Source: Streptomyces sp. MMG1121
Lineage (GTDB): Bacteria; Actinomycetota; Actinomycetes; Streptomycetales; Streptomycetaceae
Reading direction: 5' to 3'
Length of the DNA: 64,000 bases
NCBI RefSeq assembly: GCF_001280015.1
Contig: NZ_LGDV01000201.1
Coordinates: forward strand, 186,001-250,000
This document shows positions 1 to 9,844 of the stretch, in pieces. The position numbers were made by a program, and so were the translations under genes. The notes under the pieces are model-generated. The model was not told the origin of the DNA. It saw only the letters and a list, made by a program, of their open reading frames with translations, and searched no databases. Every line of letters starts with the position of its first letter. The stretch's first letter is position 1.

Positions 1-402
1 CTTCAGGGCCGTCTCGACCGCTTCGGTGCCGCTGTTGCCGAAGAACACCCGGTCCAGGTGCGGACTGTGCACGAGCAGCCGTTCGGCGAGCAGGCCGGGC
101 AGCGGCTGGCAGTCGAAGCGGGTGAGGTCGGCGAGGTCGAGGTCGAGGACGTCGTGCAGCGCCTTGCGGACGACCGGGTGGTGACGGCCGAGGCCCATCA
201 CACCGAACCCGGCGAGCATGTCCAGGTAGTCGTTGCCGTCCGCGTCCCAGAAATGGGCACCCTCGGCGCGCTCGTAGACCCTGTCGAAGCCGATGGTGTG
301 CAGCATGCGCGGGAGCTGCGCGTTGAGGTACCGCGTGTGCAGCTCGTAGCGTTCGGCTCCGCGCTCGGCGAGCAGCGCGCCGAGGTCGAACTCCGTGCTC
401 AT
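1..402 (-). CDS. hpnO: Class III aminotransferase, hopanoid-associated (5' part only)
   Basis: N-terminal 134 codons of a PLP-dependent class III aminotransferase; the rest lies beyond the left edge. Visible family features are a [13 protein letters not shown] stretch and a GNSGTEAVE motif, which contacts PLP phosphate in this fold. The ATG at 402 overlaps the dxs stop as ATGA, so it is the last visible cistron of the hopanoid operon. In hopanoid operons such an enzyme (HpnO) is known to aminate the ribose-derived side chain to give aminobacteriohopanetriol; that substrate is inferred from context. The PLP lysine is not visible because the gene is cut. Confidence 0.82.
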   Translation of the reverse strand, partial: MSTEFDLGALLAERGAERYELHTRYLNAQLPRMLHTIGFDRVYERAEGAHFWDADGNDYLDMLAGFGVMGLGRHHPVVRKALHDVLDLDLADLTRFDCQPLPGLLAERLLVHSPHLDRVFFGNSGTEAVETALK

Positions 403-2297
403 TCCTTCTCCTTGGCTGGGCCGTCCGCGTCCCTGACGGCCAGGCTCGCGCTGATCCGCCCGGCGATCTCGACGGGCGTGAGACCGATGTCGGCCAGTAC
501 CTCGCCGCGCTTGGCGTGCGCGAGGAACTGCTCCGGGATGCCGAAGCGCCGTACCGGCACGTCCACGTCGGCGTCGCCGAGTGCCAGGGCGACCGCCGAA
601 CCGACGCCCGCGGAGCGGCTGTTGTCCTCCACGACGGCCACCAGCCGGTGCTCGGCGGCGAGGCCGGGCAGGGCGGTGTCGACGGGTTTGACCCACCGGG
701 GGTCCACGACCGTGCAGTCGATGCCGCGTGCTGTCAGCAGGTCGGCGGCCTGGAGGCATACCGACGCCAGCACGCCCACGGCGACCAGCAGCACCTCGGG
801 CCGTTCGCCGCGGTGCAGCACGTCCATGCCGCCGACGCGGTCGAGCGCCGGGATGTCCGGGCCGACCGACTCCTTCGGGTAGCGGACCAGGGTGGGCGCG
901 TCGTCCACGGCGACCGCCTCGCGCAACTGGGCGCGCAACTGCCCGGCGTCGCGCGGGGCGGCGATCCTGAGGCCGGGCACGACCTGGAGGATCGACATGT
1001 CCCACATGCCGTTGTGCGAGGCGCCGTCGACGCCGGTGACACCGGCCCGGTCCAGGACGAAGGTGACCCCGCAGCGGTGCAGGGCGACGTCCATCAGCAG
1101 CTGGTCGAAGGCCCGGTTGAGGAAGGTGGCGTAGACGGCGAACACCGGGTGCAGGCCGCCGGTGGCGAGGCCCGCCGCGGACACGGCCGCGTGCTGCTCG
1201 GCGATGCCCACGTCCCACACCCGGTCGGGGAAGCGCTCGGCGAACTTGGTGAGCCCGACCGGATGCAGCATCGCGGCGGTGATGGCGACGACGTCGTCCC
1301 GCTCCTCGCCGATCCGCACGATCTCGTCGCCGAACACCGAGGTCCAGGACGGGCCGCCCGACGGCGAGAGCGGTTCGCAGGTGAGCGGGTCCATCACGCC
1401 GACGGTGTGGAAGTGATCCTCCTCGTGGGCGAGGGCGGGCTCGTAGCCGCGGCCCTTCTCCGTGAGGCAGTGGACCAGGACCGGGCCGTGGAAGCGTTTC
1501 GCACGGCGCAGCGCCGACTCGACGGCCTTGATGTCGTGGCCGTCGATCGGGCCGACGTACTTCAGGCCCAGATCCTCGAACATGCCCTGTGGGGCGAAGG
1601 CGTCCTTGAAGCCCTTCTTCGCGCCGTGCAGGGATTCGTAGACGGTGTTCCCGACGACCGGGGTCCTCAGGAGCACGCCCTTGCCCCACGCCAGGACCTT
1701 CTCGTAGCCGTCCGTCGTACGCAGGGTGGCCAGATGGTTGGCGAGGCCGCCGATGGTGGGGCCGTAGGAGCGCTCGTTGTCGTTGACGACGATGATCAGC
1801 GGCCGGTCCTTGGCGGCCGCGATGTTGTTCAGCGCCTCCCAGGCCATACCGCCGGTCAGCGCGCCGTCGCCGATGACCGCGACCACATGGCCCTTCTCCC
1901 CCTGCACCTGGCGGGCCTTGGCGAGGCCGTCGGCCCAGCCGAGCGCGGTGGAGGCGTGGCTGTTCTCGATGACGTCGTGCTCGGACTCCTCACGCGAGGG
2001 ATAGCCGGACAGGCCGCCCTTGCCGCGCAGCTTGGAAAAGTCCTGGCGTCCCGTCAGCAGCTTGTGCACATAGCTCTGGTGGCCGGTGTCCCACAGGATG
2101 CGGTCGACCGGTGACTCGAAGACCCGGTGGAGTGCGATGGCCAGTTCCACCACCCCCAGATTGGGTCCGAGATGACCGCCGGTCCGCGATACCGCCTGCA
2201 CCAGGAACTCGCGGATCTCGCACGACAGTTCACCGATTTCCGCCTCGGACAGCGCCCTCAGGTCGCGTGGTCCCCGGATGGTCTCCAGAACGCTCAC
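399..2297 (-). CDS. dxs: 1-deoxy-D-xylulose-5-phosphate synthase
   Basis: 632 aa, full length for DXS. It condenses pyruvate and glyceraldehyde-3-phosphate to DXP with thiamine diphosphate, the first step of the MEP isoprenoid pathway. The N-terminal half has the ThDP signature GDGALTGG followed by LNN, and the middle has the transketolase pyrimidine-binding region with [10 protein letters not shown]. It sits 30 bp after ispG and overlaps the downstream aminotransferase by 4 nt, so it is part of the hopanoid operon. Streptomyces often carry a second dxs elsewhere; a dedicated supply copy is inferred, since the rest of the genome is not visible. Confidence 0.96.
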   Translation of the reverse strand: MSVLETIRGPRDLRALSEAEIGELSCEIREFLVQAVSRTGGHLGPNLGVVELAIALHRVFESPVDRILWDTGHQSYVHKLLTGRQDFSKLRGKGGLSGYPSREESEHDVIENSHASTALGWADGLAKARQVQGEKGHVVAVIGDGALTGGMAWEALNNIAAAKDRPLIIVVNDNERSYGPTIGGLANHLATLRTTDGYEKVLAWGKGVLLRTPVVGNTVYESLHGAKKGFKDAFAPQGMFEDLGLKYVGPIDGHDIKAVESALRRAKRFHGPVLVHCLTEKGRGYEPALAHEEDHFHTVGVMDPLTCEPLSPSGGPSWTSVFGDEIVRIGEERDDVVAITAAMLHPVGLTKFAERFPDRVWDVGIAEQHAAVSAAGLATGGLHPVFAVYATFLNRAFDQLLMDVALHRCGVTFVLDRAGVTGVDGASHNGMWDMSILQVVPGLRIAAPRDAGQLRAQLREAVAVDDAPTLVRYPKESVGPDIPALDRVGGMDVLHRGERPEVLLVAVGVLASVCLQAADLLTARGIDCTVVDPRWVKPVDTALPGLAAEHRLVAVVEDNSRSAGVGSAVALALGDADVDVPVRRFGIPEQFLAHAKRGEVLADIGLTPVEIAGRISASLAVRDADGPAKEKE

Positions 2298-2327
2298 GCT
2301 CGGCCCCCTCTCGGTCCGTGCCTTGCC

Positions 2328-3461
2328 TCACAACGACTGCTCTTCGGGGCTCGTCCGCTCGGCGAGCTTCACGGCCTCCTCGATGAGGGTCTCCACGATC
2401 TTCGACTCGGGCACGGTCTTGACGACCTCGCCCTTCACGAAGATCTGCCCCTTTCCGTTGCCCGAGGCAACCCCGAGGTCCGCTTCACGGGCCTCGCCCG
2501 GACCGTTGACCACACACCCCATCACCGCGACCCGGAGCGGCACCTCCATGCCGTCCAGTCCCGCCGTGACCTCCTCGGCGAGCTTGTACACATCGACCTG
2601 GGCCCGCCCGCAGGACGGACAGGAGACGATCTCCAGGCGCCGCTGTCTGAGCCCCAGGGACTGCAGGATCTGGATCCCGACCTTGACCTCCTCGGCCGGC
2701 GGCGCGCTCAGCGACACCCTGATCGTGTCGCCGATGCCCCGGGACAGGAGTGCCCCGAACGCCACGGCCGACTTGATCGTGCCCTGGAACGCCGGTCCGG
2801 CCTCGGTGACGCCCAGGTGCAGCGGGTAGTCGCACTGTTCGGCGAGCTGCCGGTAGGCCTCGATCATCACGACCGGGTCGTTGTGCTTGACGGAGATCTT
2901 GATGTCCCTGAAGCCGTGCTCCTCGAACAGCGACGCCTCCCACAGGGCCGACTCGACCAGCGCCTCGGGGGTGGCCCTGCCGTACTTCTGGAGCAGGCGC
3001 CGGTCCAGGGACCCGGCGTTGACCCCGATCCGGATCGGCGTGCCGTGTTCCTCGGCGGCCTTGGCGATCTCCCGTACCTGGCCGTCGAACTTCTTGATGT
3101 TGCCCGGGTTGACACGGACCGCGGCGCAGCCCGCCTCGATCGCGGCGAACACGTACTTCGGCTGGAAGTGGATGTCCGCGATCACCGGGATCCGCGACTT
3201 GCGGGCGATGGTGGCGAGGGCGTCCGCGTCGTCCTGCGTGGGGCAGGCGACGCGGACGATCTGGCAGCCGGACGCGGTGAGTTCCGCGATCTGCTGGAGG
3301 GTGGCGCCGATGTCCGACGTACGGGTCGTCGTCATCGACTGCACCGACACCGGGGCTCCGCCCCCGACCGCCACCGGCCCGACCTGGATCTGCCGCGACT
3401 GCCGCCGCGGCGCGACCGGCCGGGCCGGTACCCCGGGAACGCCCAAGGGAACGGCGGACAT
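2328..3461 (-). CDS. ispG: 4-hydroxy-3-methylbut-2-enyl diphosphate synthase (flavodoxin)
   Basis: 377 aa. IspG/GcpE converts methylerythritol cyclodiphosphate to HMBPP, the penultimate MEP step, using a [4Fe-4S] cluster. The N-terminal TIM barrel begins near VSVQSMTTT; the C-terminal part carries the cluster cysteines in CPSCGR and GCVVNGPGE. It starts 4 bp after the hpnH stop and is followed by dxs, so two MEP-pathway genes are transcribed with hopanoid genes. The length is normal for the short bacterial form. It may be one of two genomic copies, as in related Streptomyces. Confidence 0.96.
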   Translation of the reverse strand: MSAVPLGVPGVPARPVAPRRQSRQIQVGPVAVGGGAPVSVQSMTTTRTSDIGATLQQIAELTASGCQIVRVACPTQDDADALATIARKSRIPVIADIHFQPKYVFAAIEAGCAAVRVNPGNIKKFDGQVREIAKAAEEHGTPIRIGVNAGSLDRRLLQKYGRATPEALVESALWEASLFEEHGFRDIKISVKHNDPVVMIEAYRQLAEQCDYPLHLGVTEAGPAFQGTIKSAVAFGALLSRGIGDTIRVSLSAPPAEEVKVGIQILQSLGLRQRRLEIVSCPSCGRAQVDVYKLAEEVTAGLDGMEVPLRVAVMGCVVNGPGEAREADLGVASGNGKGQIFVKGEVVKTVPESKIVETLIEEAVKLAERTSPEEQSL

Positions 3462-3465
3462 GACG

Positions 3466-4491
3466 TCAGCTCTGCTTTCCGCTCGTCATCGTCTCGCGCG
3501 CTGCCCGCAGCGACTCCTTCAGGGAGCCCATCGTGGCGAGCACGGCGGTCGGCTCGTAGCCGCAGTGCGCCATGCAGTTGGCGCAGCGCGGGTCCTTGCC
3601 GCGGCCGTACTTGTCCCAGTCGGTCTTCTCGAGGAGTTCACGGTACGTCGGCACATACCCGTCGCTCATCAGGTAGCAGGGCTTCTGCCAGCCGAACAGG
3701 GAGTAGCTCGGGATCGCCCACGCCGTGCACGGGAAGTCGACCTTGCCCTCGAGGAAGTCCAGGAAGAGCGGGCTCTGGTTGAGCCGCCACTTCGCGCGGT
3801 TGCCGCCCGAGAAGGCCTTCTTGAACAGCTCGCGGGTCTGCTGCGCACCGAGGAAGTGCTCCTGGTCGGGCGCCTTCTCGTAGGCGTAGGCGGGCGAGAG
3901 CATCATCTCGTCCACCTGCAGGTCGTCGTTGAGGAAGTTCAGCACCTCGACGACGGTCTGCGCGGTGTCGGTGTTGAAGAAGGTGGAGTTGGTGGTCACC
4001 CGGAAGCCGCGCCGCTTGGCCTCCTTGATGGCCTCCACCGCCTCGTCGAAGGTTCCCTCCTTCGCCACCGACGCGTCGTGCCGCTCGCGCAGCCCGTCGA
4101 TGTGCACGGCCCACGCGAAGTACGGCGAAGGCTTGAACTTGTCCATTTTCTTGCGCATGAGAAGGGCGTTCGTGCACAGGAACACGAACTTCTTCCTGGC
4201 CACCAACTGCCGCACGATCTCGTCGATCTGAGGGTGCATCAGTGGCTCACCGCCGGCGATGGACACCATCGGCGCACCGGATTCCAGCACCGCGCCCACG
4301 GCCTGCGCGACGGGCATGCGCTGCTTCAGCACCCCGGCCGGGTGCTGGATCTTGCCGCAGCCCTCGCACTTGAGGTTGCACGCGAACAGCGGCTCCAACT
4401 CCACCAGCAGGGCGAACTTGTCCCGCTTCCTGAGCTTCTGTTCGAGCAGGTACGTAGCGACCTTGATGGACTGACGCAGCGGCATGGCCAT
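3466..4491 (-). CDS. hpnH: Adenosyl-hopene transferase HpnH (radical SAM)
   Basis: 341 aa from the preferred ATG. Radical SAM enzyme that adds the 5'-deoxyadenosyl radical to diploptene to form adenosylhopane, the first side-chain step. The CX3CX2C cluster motif is CNLKCEGC (C38, C42, C45), followed by the [14 protein letters not shown]-binding region. The frame is open to 4530, but I place the start at 4491 because GGAGGTGA, which also contains the hpnG stop codon, sits just upstream at proper spacing. hpnG ends 5 bp before, so the two are translationally coupled. C-terminal cysteines ([12 protein letters not shown]) may bind an extra cluster. Confidence 0.95.
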   Translation of the reverse strand: MAMPLRQSIKVATYLLEQKLRKRDKFALLVELEPLFACNLKCEGCGKIQHPAGVLKQRMPVAQAVGAVLESGAPMVSIAGGEPLMHPQIDEIVRQLVARKKFVFLCTNALLMRKKMDKFKPSPYFAWAVHIDGLRERHDASVAKEGTFDEAVEAIKEAKRRGFRVTTNSTFFNTDTAQTVVEVLNFLNDDLQVDEMMLSPAYAYEKAPDQEHFLGAQQTRELFKKAFSGGNRAKWRLNQSPLFLDFLEGKVDFPCTAWAIPSYSLFGWQKPCYLMSDGYVPTYRELLEKTDWDKYGRGKDPRCANCMAHCGYEPTAVLATMGSLKESLRAARETMTSGKQS

Positions 4492-4496
4492 CTGGC

Positions 4497-5138
4497 TCAC
4501 CTCCGGGGGAGCAACAAAGAACGGTGCCATTCGAAAAATGCGGGAAGTACGGAACGAAGAACACGGAAGGCTGATATCCCACCGCGTACCGTGCCGATCC
4601 GGACGAGTTCGTGTTCGGGAGCGTCCACGACCACGCGGACGGCCGCGACCGGGCGTTCGCCGGTCCGGACGGCCGCGAGGAGCGTGGCCGCCGACTCCAT
4701 GTCGACCGCGATCGCACCGGTAGCGAGCAGCTGGGACCGCTCGGGGCCGCGTACGACGTGGTCGGAGCCGATGACCGGTCCGGTGTGGACCGTGCGTCCG
4801 GGTAGCAGGCGCACGAGTTCCTTGACCAGCAGCTCTGTCTCCACGCAGGCGACGGTGGAGCGCGGGTCCCGGGTCTCCTCGGCGACCACCAGGTCGCCGG
4901 GGTGCATGCCGGGGGCGAGCCCGGCACAGAACCCGGTGGCCAGCACGGCCGCGTCGACGAGCGCCGGGACGGCGAGCTGCCGGGTGACGGAGCGTTCCGC
5001 CGCCTTCGGGCCCATGCCCGTACGGACGACGGAGTACGGCCCGCCCGCACCGCTGGAGTCGCCGGTGCGCAGGGCGAGGTGCTCGATGCCGAGCGCGCAG
5101 GCGATCAGCAGCGGGGCCGGGGCGGGCTGGGTGCTCAC
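4497..5138 (-). CDS. hpnG: Adenosylhopane nucleosidase/phosphorylase HpnG
   Basis: 213 aa, GTG start. Member of the nucleoside phosphorylase (PNP/UDP) family; in hopanoid pathways it removes adenine from adenosylhopane to give a ribosyl-hopane intermediate. Family features are a GMGPKAAE phosphate-binding-like loop, VLATGFCAGLAPG and the AVDMESAA segment that contacts the ribose in this family. It begins 1 nt after the shc stop, with a repeated AGGTGAGGTGAG ribosome site formed by the end of shc, and its own end provides the hpnH ribosome site. Confidence 0.93.
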   Translation of the reverse strand: MSTQPAPAPLLIACALGIEHLALRTGDSSGAGGPYSVVRTGMGPKAAERSVTRQLAVPALVDAAVLATGFCAGLAPGMHPGDLVVAEETRDPRSTVACVETELLVKELVRLLPGRTVHTGPVIGSDHVVRGPERSQLLATGAIAVDMESAATLLAAVRTGERPVAAVRVVVDAPEHELVRIGTVRGGISAFRVLRSVLPAFFEWHRSLLLPRR

Positions 5139-5139
5139 C

Positions 5140-7161
5140 TCACCTCACCTTGGCCTCGGGACGGGGCTTGGCGAGGAGCCGGCGCTCGAAGGGGTCGCCG
5201 TGCACGTACCGGCCGAGGGCGGTGAGCGGGAAGACCTGCCGGTACAGGTGGTAGTTGATGGAGAAGTCCCAGGGGAAGCCGGTGCCGGTGAAGTACGGCT
5301 CGTCCCAGCTGCCGTCCTCGCGCTGGGTGTCGGCCAGCCACTGGACGCCGCGCTCGACGGCCTTGGAGCCCTGCTCCCCCGCCGCGAGCAGCGCCATCAG
5401 GGCCCACGCTGTCTGGGAGGCGGTGGAGGCACCGCGGCCGCTCCACTCCTTGGCGTACTTGTAGGAGCGCAGGTCCTCGCCCCAGCCGCCGTCGTCGTTC
5501 TGGACGCTCTCCAGCCAGGTCACGGCCCGCCGGATCGCCGGGTGCGAGCCGGGCAGTCCGGCGGCGGTCAGGGCGGGCACCACCGAGCCGGTGCCGTAGA
5601 CGTAGTTGACGCCCCAGCGGCCGAACCACGAGCCGTTCGGCTCCTGTTCGGCGAGCAGCCAGTCGATGCCGCGCCGGGTGCGCGGGTCGTGGGCGAGGCC
5701 CTCGGCCGCGAGCATCTCCACGACGTGCGCGGTGACGTCCGCCGACGGCGGGTCGATCACCTCGCCGAAGTCGCAGAACGGCAGCCGGTTGGGGAACGGG
5801 CTCGTGTTGTCGACGTCGAAGGCGCCCCAGGCCCCGTTCTTCGACTGCATCCCGAGGTTCCAGCGCACCGCGCGCCCGACGGCCCGGTCCACCCGCTCCG
5901 GGTCGTGGTGTCCCACCCGGCGCAGCGCGAGCACCACCTCGGCGGTGTCGTCGATGTCGGGGTAGTTGTCGTTGTGGTACTCGAACGCCCAGCCTCCCGG
6001 CGGCAGCTGGGGCCGCTTCACGGCCCAGTCGCCGGGCCGGACGATCTCCTCGCCCAGCATCCAGTCGGCCGCCTTGACCAGTTGCGGATGGTCGGCGGGC
6101 AGTCCGGCGTCGACGAGCGCGATCGCGGCGAGGCAGGTGTCCCACACCGGGGACTGGCAGGCCTCGATCATGCGGGCGCCGTCCTCGCGCCACACGGCGA
6201 AACGGTCCAGCGAGGCGAGGCCCTCGCGCAGCACCGGATGCTCCAGGTCGTAGCCGAGCAGGTGCAGCGCGATGACCGAGTACACGGCCGGGGGCTGGAT
6301 GCCGCCCCAGCAGCCGTCGTTCTCCTGCCGCTCGATGATCCAGCGGGCCGCCGAGTTCATCGCGGCGTTGCGCAGCCTGCGCACGGCGACCGAGCGGTAG
6401 CCGCGGACCACCTTGTCGAGCCGCTGGAAGAGGCCGTCCCAGCTCGCCACCGGGGCGAGCGGCTGCGCCGGGTTGGGGACGGCCGGGTCGGTGTGCAGCT
6501 CGTCCAGGGCGAAGGGCGCCGGACGCACCGGGCGCTTCGCGGAGACGATGGTGAGCGGCACGATGGTCTGCCGTGCCCAGCACCCGAAGTTGTAGATGTT
6601 GAGCGGGAACCAGGTGGGGAAGTAGATGAGCTCCGGCGGGAGTTCGGGCAGGTCCTCCCACTTCCACCAGCCGAACAGGGCGAGCCAGATCCGGGTGAAC
6701 ACCCGGGAGGCGGCGATCCCGCCGCGCTCGCGGATCCAGGCGGATGCTTTCTCCATGTGCGGGGCCTCGGGCGCGTCGCCGGCCAGCCGCAGGGCGACGT
6801 ACGCCTCGATGGTGGCGGACAGTTCACCGGGGCCGCCGAAGTAGGTGGCCCAGGTGCCGTCCTCACGCTGCTCGCCGCGGATGAACTTCGCGGCGGCCTG
6901 CGTGGTCTTGTCGTCGCGGATGCCCAGGAACTGACGGAGCAGCAGATCTTCGGCGTCCATGGTGACGTTGGTCTCCAGGTCGCCCTTCCACCAGCCCTGC
7001 GCGTCCTGCCGCGACAGCAGGAAGTCGGTGGCGCGCCGGGCGGCGCGTGCGGCGGCTTCTTGTACCCCGGCCGCTTCGGGGGTGGTGAGCGTGGTGTCGC
7101 TGGCCGCGGCCGCATGGGACGGCAAGGTCGCCCCGGTGCTTCCGTCGGTCGTCGCTGTCAT
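5140..7161 (-). CDS. shc: Squalene-hopene cyclase
   Basis: 673 aa, full length for the family. Membrane-associated cyclase that turns squalene into hopene and hopanol. The catalytic acid motif DXDDTA is present as DIDDTA at about residues 402-407, and several QW repeats are visible (for example EQREDGTW, ERQENDGCWGG, SVQNDDGGWGE, DTQREDGSW). It is preceded by the only gap above 100 bp inside the operon, which contains a strong stem-loop, and is followed after 1 nt by hpnG. This gene fixes the pathway as hopanoid rather than carotenoid. Confidence 0.97.
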   Translation of the reverse strand: MTATTDGSTGATLPSHAAAASDTTLTTPEAAGVQEAAARAARRATDFLLSRQDAQGWWKGDLETNVTMDAEDLLLRQFLGIRDDKTTQAAAKFIRGEQREDGTWATYFGGPGELSATIEAYVALRLAGDAPEAPHMEKASAWIRERGGIAASRVFTRIWLALFGWWKWEDLPELPPELIYFPTWFPLNIYNFGCWARQTIVPLTIVSAKRPVRPAPFALDELHTDPAVPNPAQPLAPVASWDGLFQRLDKVVRGYRSVAVRRLRNAAMNSAARWIIERQENDGCWGGIQPPAVYSVIALHLLGYDLEHPVLREGLASLDRFAVWREDGARMIEACQSPVWDTCLAAIALVDAGLPADHPQLVKAADWMLGEEIVRPGDWAVKRPQLPPGGWAFEYHNDNYPDIDDTAEVVLALRRVGHHDPERVDRAVGRAVRWNLGMQSKNGAWGAFDVDNTSPFPNRLPFCDFGEVIDPPSADVTAHVVEMLAAEGLAHDPRTRRGIDWLLAEQEPNGSWFGRWGVNYVYGTGSVVPALTAAGLPGSHPAIRRAVTWLESVQNDDGGWGEDLRSYKYAKEWSGRGASTASQTAWALMALLAAGEQGSKAVERGVQWLADTQREDGSWDEPYFTGTGFPWDFSINYHLYRQVFPLTALGRYVHGDPFERRLLAKPRPEAKVR

Positions 7162-7211
7162 GGCTTCCCCTTCGTGCAGTCGTGCGAGTCGTGCTGCTGT
7201 GGGTCCGCCGT

Positions 7212-7244
7212 CGGCCGGTGTCCTGCGTCTTGCGACACCGGCCG
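7212..7244 (-). terminator. Intra-operon stem-loop before shc
   Basis: Perfect 11-bp stem (CGGCCGGTGTC pairing with GACACCGGCCG) around an 11-nt loop, lying 34 bp after the stop of the polyprenyl synthase gene and 50 bp before the shc start, both read on minus. No U tract follows. It could be a partial terminator, an RNase processing barrier or a transcript-stabilising structure; a full terminator is unlikely unless shc has its own promoter. Confidence 0.6.
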
Positions 7245-7277
7245 GCAGCTACGCGAGGTTTATCGAGCCGATAATGA

Positions 7278-8408
7278 TCATCTCTTTCGTACGACGACGA
7301 AGTCGGCGAGCGCCGCGAAGGCGTCCCGTACCCGGCCGGGCATGTCGACGGAGTCGAGGGCCTCGATGGCGATGGCGTGCTGACGGCGCGCTTCGTCGGC
7401 CGTCCACTCGCGGCCGCCGGCTTCCTCGATCAGGGCCGCGCGGGCCGCGAACTCCTCCTCGGAGAAGTTCTCGAACTCGCTGCTCTTGGCGTCCGCGGCG
7501 AGCATCTCGCCGAGCTTCTCGGAGGCGGCGCCGCCGGCCGCGAGCGCGGCGACGACCGGCAGGGACTTCTTGCGCTGGCGCAGGTCGCTCCAGGTCTGCT
7601 TGCCGGTGGCCTCCGGGTCGCCCCAGATGCCGAGCAGGTCGTCGACGGCCTGGAAGGCGAGGCCGAGGTGGTAGCCGTACTTCTCCAGCGTGTCGGCGGT
7701 CCTGTCGTCCGCGCCGCCGAGGAGCGCGCCGATGGAGGAGGCGCAGGCGAGCAGCGCGCCGGTCTTGTTGCCCTCCATCTCCAGGCACTCCTCGACGCTG
7801 ACGCGGTCGCGGTGCTCGTAGGAGATGTCCTGCGCCTGACCGTCGATCAGGGCGCGGGTGGCGGCGGTCAGCCGGCGCGTGGCACGCCCGGCCTCGACGG
7901 TGCCCAGCTCCAGCAGGACCTCGTTGGCGAGGGCGAAGAGGGCGTCGCCGACCAGGATGGCCTGGGCGGGACCGTGCACCTTCCAGACGGTGTCGCGGTG
8001 CCGGCGCTGCTCGTCGCCGTCCATCAGGTCGTCGTGCAACAGCGAGAAGTTGTGCACGAGTTCGACGGCGACAGCCCCCGGGATGCCCACCTCGGGGGCG
8101 GCGCCGGTGACCTCGGCGGAGAGCACGGCGAGGGCGGGCCTGACGGCCTTGCCGCCGTCCCCGTCGGCGGGGTTGCCGGCCGCGTCGATCCAGCCGAAGT
8201 GGTAGGCGGCGACGGTGTCCATGGGAGGCGCCAGCCGGTCGACAGCCGTGCGCAGGACCGGTGTGGCCAGGGTCCGGCCGCGCTCCAGCAGCGCGGTCAC
8301 GTCCACCGCGGTCCTCCGAGCGGGTGTCGAAGCCGGGGGCACAGTGGGCACAGTCTCTCCTCTTGTTGCGGTACCGGGGGTGCGGGGGCCTGCCCTGTGG
8401 CCGAGCAT
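7278..8408 (-). CDS. Polyprenyl (farnesyl/geranylgeranyl-type) diphosphate synthase
   Basis: 376 aa from the ATG at 8408. Trans-isoprenyl diphosphate synthase; in this operon it most plausibly supplies FPP for HpnCDE. The first Asp-rich motif is DDLMD after NFSLLH; the second is DDLLG with an AFQAVDD lead, where FPP/GGPP synthases more often end in D. The start overlaps the hpnE stop as TGATG and has GAGGAGG upstream, so it is coupled to hpnE. GTG codons at 8351 and 8342 are alternative starts and would remove a poorly conserved N-terminal tail. Chain length cannot be settled by eye. Confidence 0.92.
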   Translation of the reverse strand: MLGHRAGPRTPGTATRGETVPTVPPASTPARRTAVDVTALLERGRTLATPVLRTAVDRLAPPMDTVAAYHFGWIDAAGNPADGDGGKAVRPALAVLSAEVTGAAPEVGIPGAVAVELVHNFSLLHDDLMDGDEQRRHRDTVWKVHGPAQAILVGDALFALANEVLLELGTVEAGRATRRLTAATRALIDGQAQDISYEHRDRVSVEECLEMEGNKTGALLACASSIGALLGGADDRTADTLEKYGYHLGLAFQAVDDLLGIWGDPEATGKQTWSDLRQRKKSLPVVAALAAGGAASEKLGEMLAADAKSSEFENFSEEEFAARAALIEEAGGREWTADEARRQHAIAIEALDSVDMPGRVRDAFAALADFVVVRKR

Positions 8409-9844
8409 CACGCCGCCTCCTCGAACGCGAAGAGACGGTGGGGGCGGGGCCGGCCCAGGGCGCTCAGCGCGGCGTCGGCCGCGCTCACTCCACTGCGGAC
8501 CGCACTCTCCATGGTCGCGGGCCACCCTGTGGCGGTCCACGCTCCGGCCAGGTACAGGCCGGGGGCCTTGGTGCGGGCGCCGGGCCGCAGCCGCCCGACG
8601 CCGGGGGTGGGGGCGAACGTCGCCGTGCGCTCCCGGGTCACGAAGAAGTCCCGTACCACCGCGCCGCGGGTGCCCGGGACCAGACGCCGAAGCTCGGGCA
8701 GATAGCGCTCGCGGAGCGTGGCGACCGGGGCGTCGATCTCGTCCTGCGCGGCCGACTGCGAAAGCGCCAGGTACTGCCCCTCGGCGAGCCCCGAGGCGTC
8801 CGTGCGGTCGAAGACCCACTGCACGGGGGTGCCGAGGGCCGCGAAGAAGGGACGCGCCAGCACCTTGCGGTCGTAGACGACGTGCACGTTGAGGATCGGC
8901 GCGGTGCCGATACGGAGCAGCTGCTCGGGGGCGTCGAGGGCGCCGGACGGCAGCAGGTCGTGCGCCTCGCGCTGGGGTACGGCGAGGACGACCGCGTCGG
9001 TTTGCAGCGTCTCACCGGGAACCTGAACGCTCCAGGTCCCGTTCTCGTTGGTAGAGACGGAGGTGACGCGTGTACGGACCTCGGTACGCACGCCCGCGGA
9101 GTCGAGCGCCTTGCGGGCCAGCCGGTCGTGCAGTTCGCCCAGCGGGACATGGGCCCAGCCGATGTCGGCCGCGCCCGGGTCGGACAGCAGACCGGTCTTG
9201 AACACCATCGCGGCGAGCCCCAGCGAGGCGTCGCCCGCGACCGCGTTGAGGGTGGCGACCCCGACCAGGTCCCACAGGGCCTCGATGGCACGCGCCGACT
9301 GGCCGTGTGCGGCCAGCCAGCTGCCGAAGTCCTGCGTGTCCAGGGTCGGATCGGCGAGGTCGAGCCCCTTGAGCGCGAGCGCGGCCCGTCCGACGGCAGC
9401 ACGCTCGGCGAGCGAGAGATGCGGATACGTGGCCAGGCTGCGCCCCAGATGGAGGGGGACGGGCAGTGCGTCGCGCCGCAGTCTGCCGAGCCGTCGTCCT
9501 TCGGGTCTGGCGACGTCGACGACGGGCACGTCGAGGCGGTCCTGCAGCGGGGCCAGTGCCGCGCCCTCGATCCGGTCGAGGAACCAGCGGTAGGCGGTGC
9601 AGCATCGCAGGTACACGTGCTGGCCGTTGTCGACGGTCAGCTCGCCTCGCTGGAAGGAGAAGGCCAGGCCGCCCAGCCTCGGCCTGCCTTCGAGCAGGGT
9701 GACGCGCACACCCGCGTCCGCGAGCGCGAGCGCGGCGGTGACGCCGGCGAGCCCGCCGCCGACCACGACGGCGCTGCGGTCGGCCGCGCCCTCGGCCCCC
9801 GCGAGGTCAGCGTGCGCCTGTGCGGGGCGCGAGCCGTCGCTCAT
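8408..9844 (-). CDS. hpnE: Hydroxysqualene dehydroxylase HpnE
   Basis: 478 aa FAD-dependent amine-oxidase/phytoene-desaturase-like protein. HpnE reduces hydroxysqualene to squalene, the third step of the HpnCDE route from two FPP. The FAD-binding dinucleotide fold is at the N terminus (VVVGGGLAG, then LLEGRPRLGG), and a C-terminal FAD segment reads LYLAGAWTATGWPATMESAV. The ATG overlaps the end of the 56-aa ORF as ATGA. Its own end supplies the ribosome site of the next gene. Confidence 0.93.
   Translation of the reverse strand: MSDGSRPAQAHADLAGAEGAADRSAVVVGGGLAGVTAALALADAGVRVTLLEGRPRLGGLAFSFQRGELTVDNGQHVYLRCCTAYRWFLDRIEGAALAPLQDRLDVPVVDVARPEGRRLGRLRRDALPVPLHLGRSLATYPHLSLAERAAVGRAALALKGLDLADPTLDTQDFGSWLAAHGQSARAIEALWDLVGVATLNAVAGDASLGLAAMVFKTGLLSDPGAADIGWAHVPLGELHDRLARKALDSAGVRTEVRTRVTSVSTNENGTWSVQVPGETLQTDAVVLAVPQREAHDLLPSGALDAPEQLLRIGTAPILNVHVVYDRKVLARPFFAALGTPVQWVFDRTDASGLAEGQYLALSQSAAQDEIDAPVATLRERYLPELRRLVPGTRGAVVRDFFVTRERTATFAPTPGVGRLRPGARTKAPGLYLAGAWTATGWPATMESAVRSGVSAADAALSALGRPRPHRLFAFEEAA

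Noticed and set aside
2881..7383. 1500-codon plus-strand open frame opposite the hopanoid genes
   Set aside because: Antisense shadow caused by GC-rich third positions; composition is not protein-like and it runs across several real genes.
8408..8819. Long N-terminal extension of the polyprenyl synthase into hpnE
   Set aside because: The ATG at 8408 has GAGGAGG and a TGATG junction; upstream residues are shadow of hpnE.
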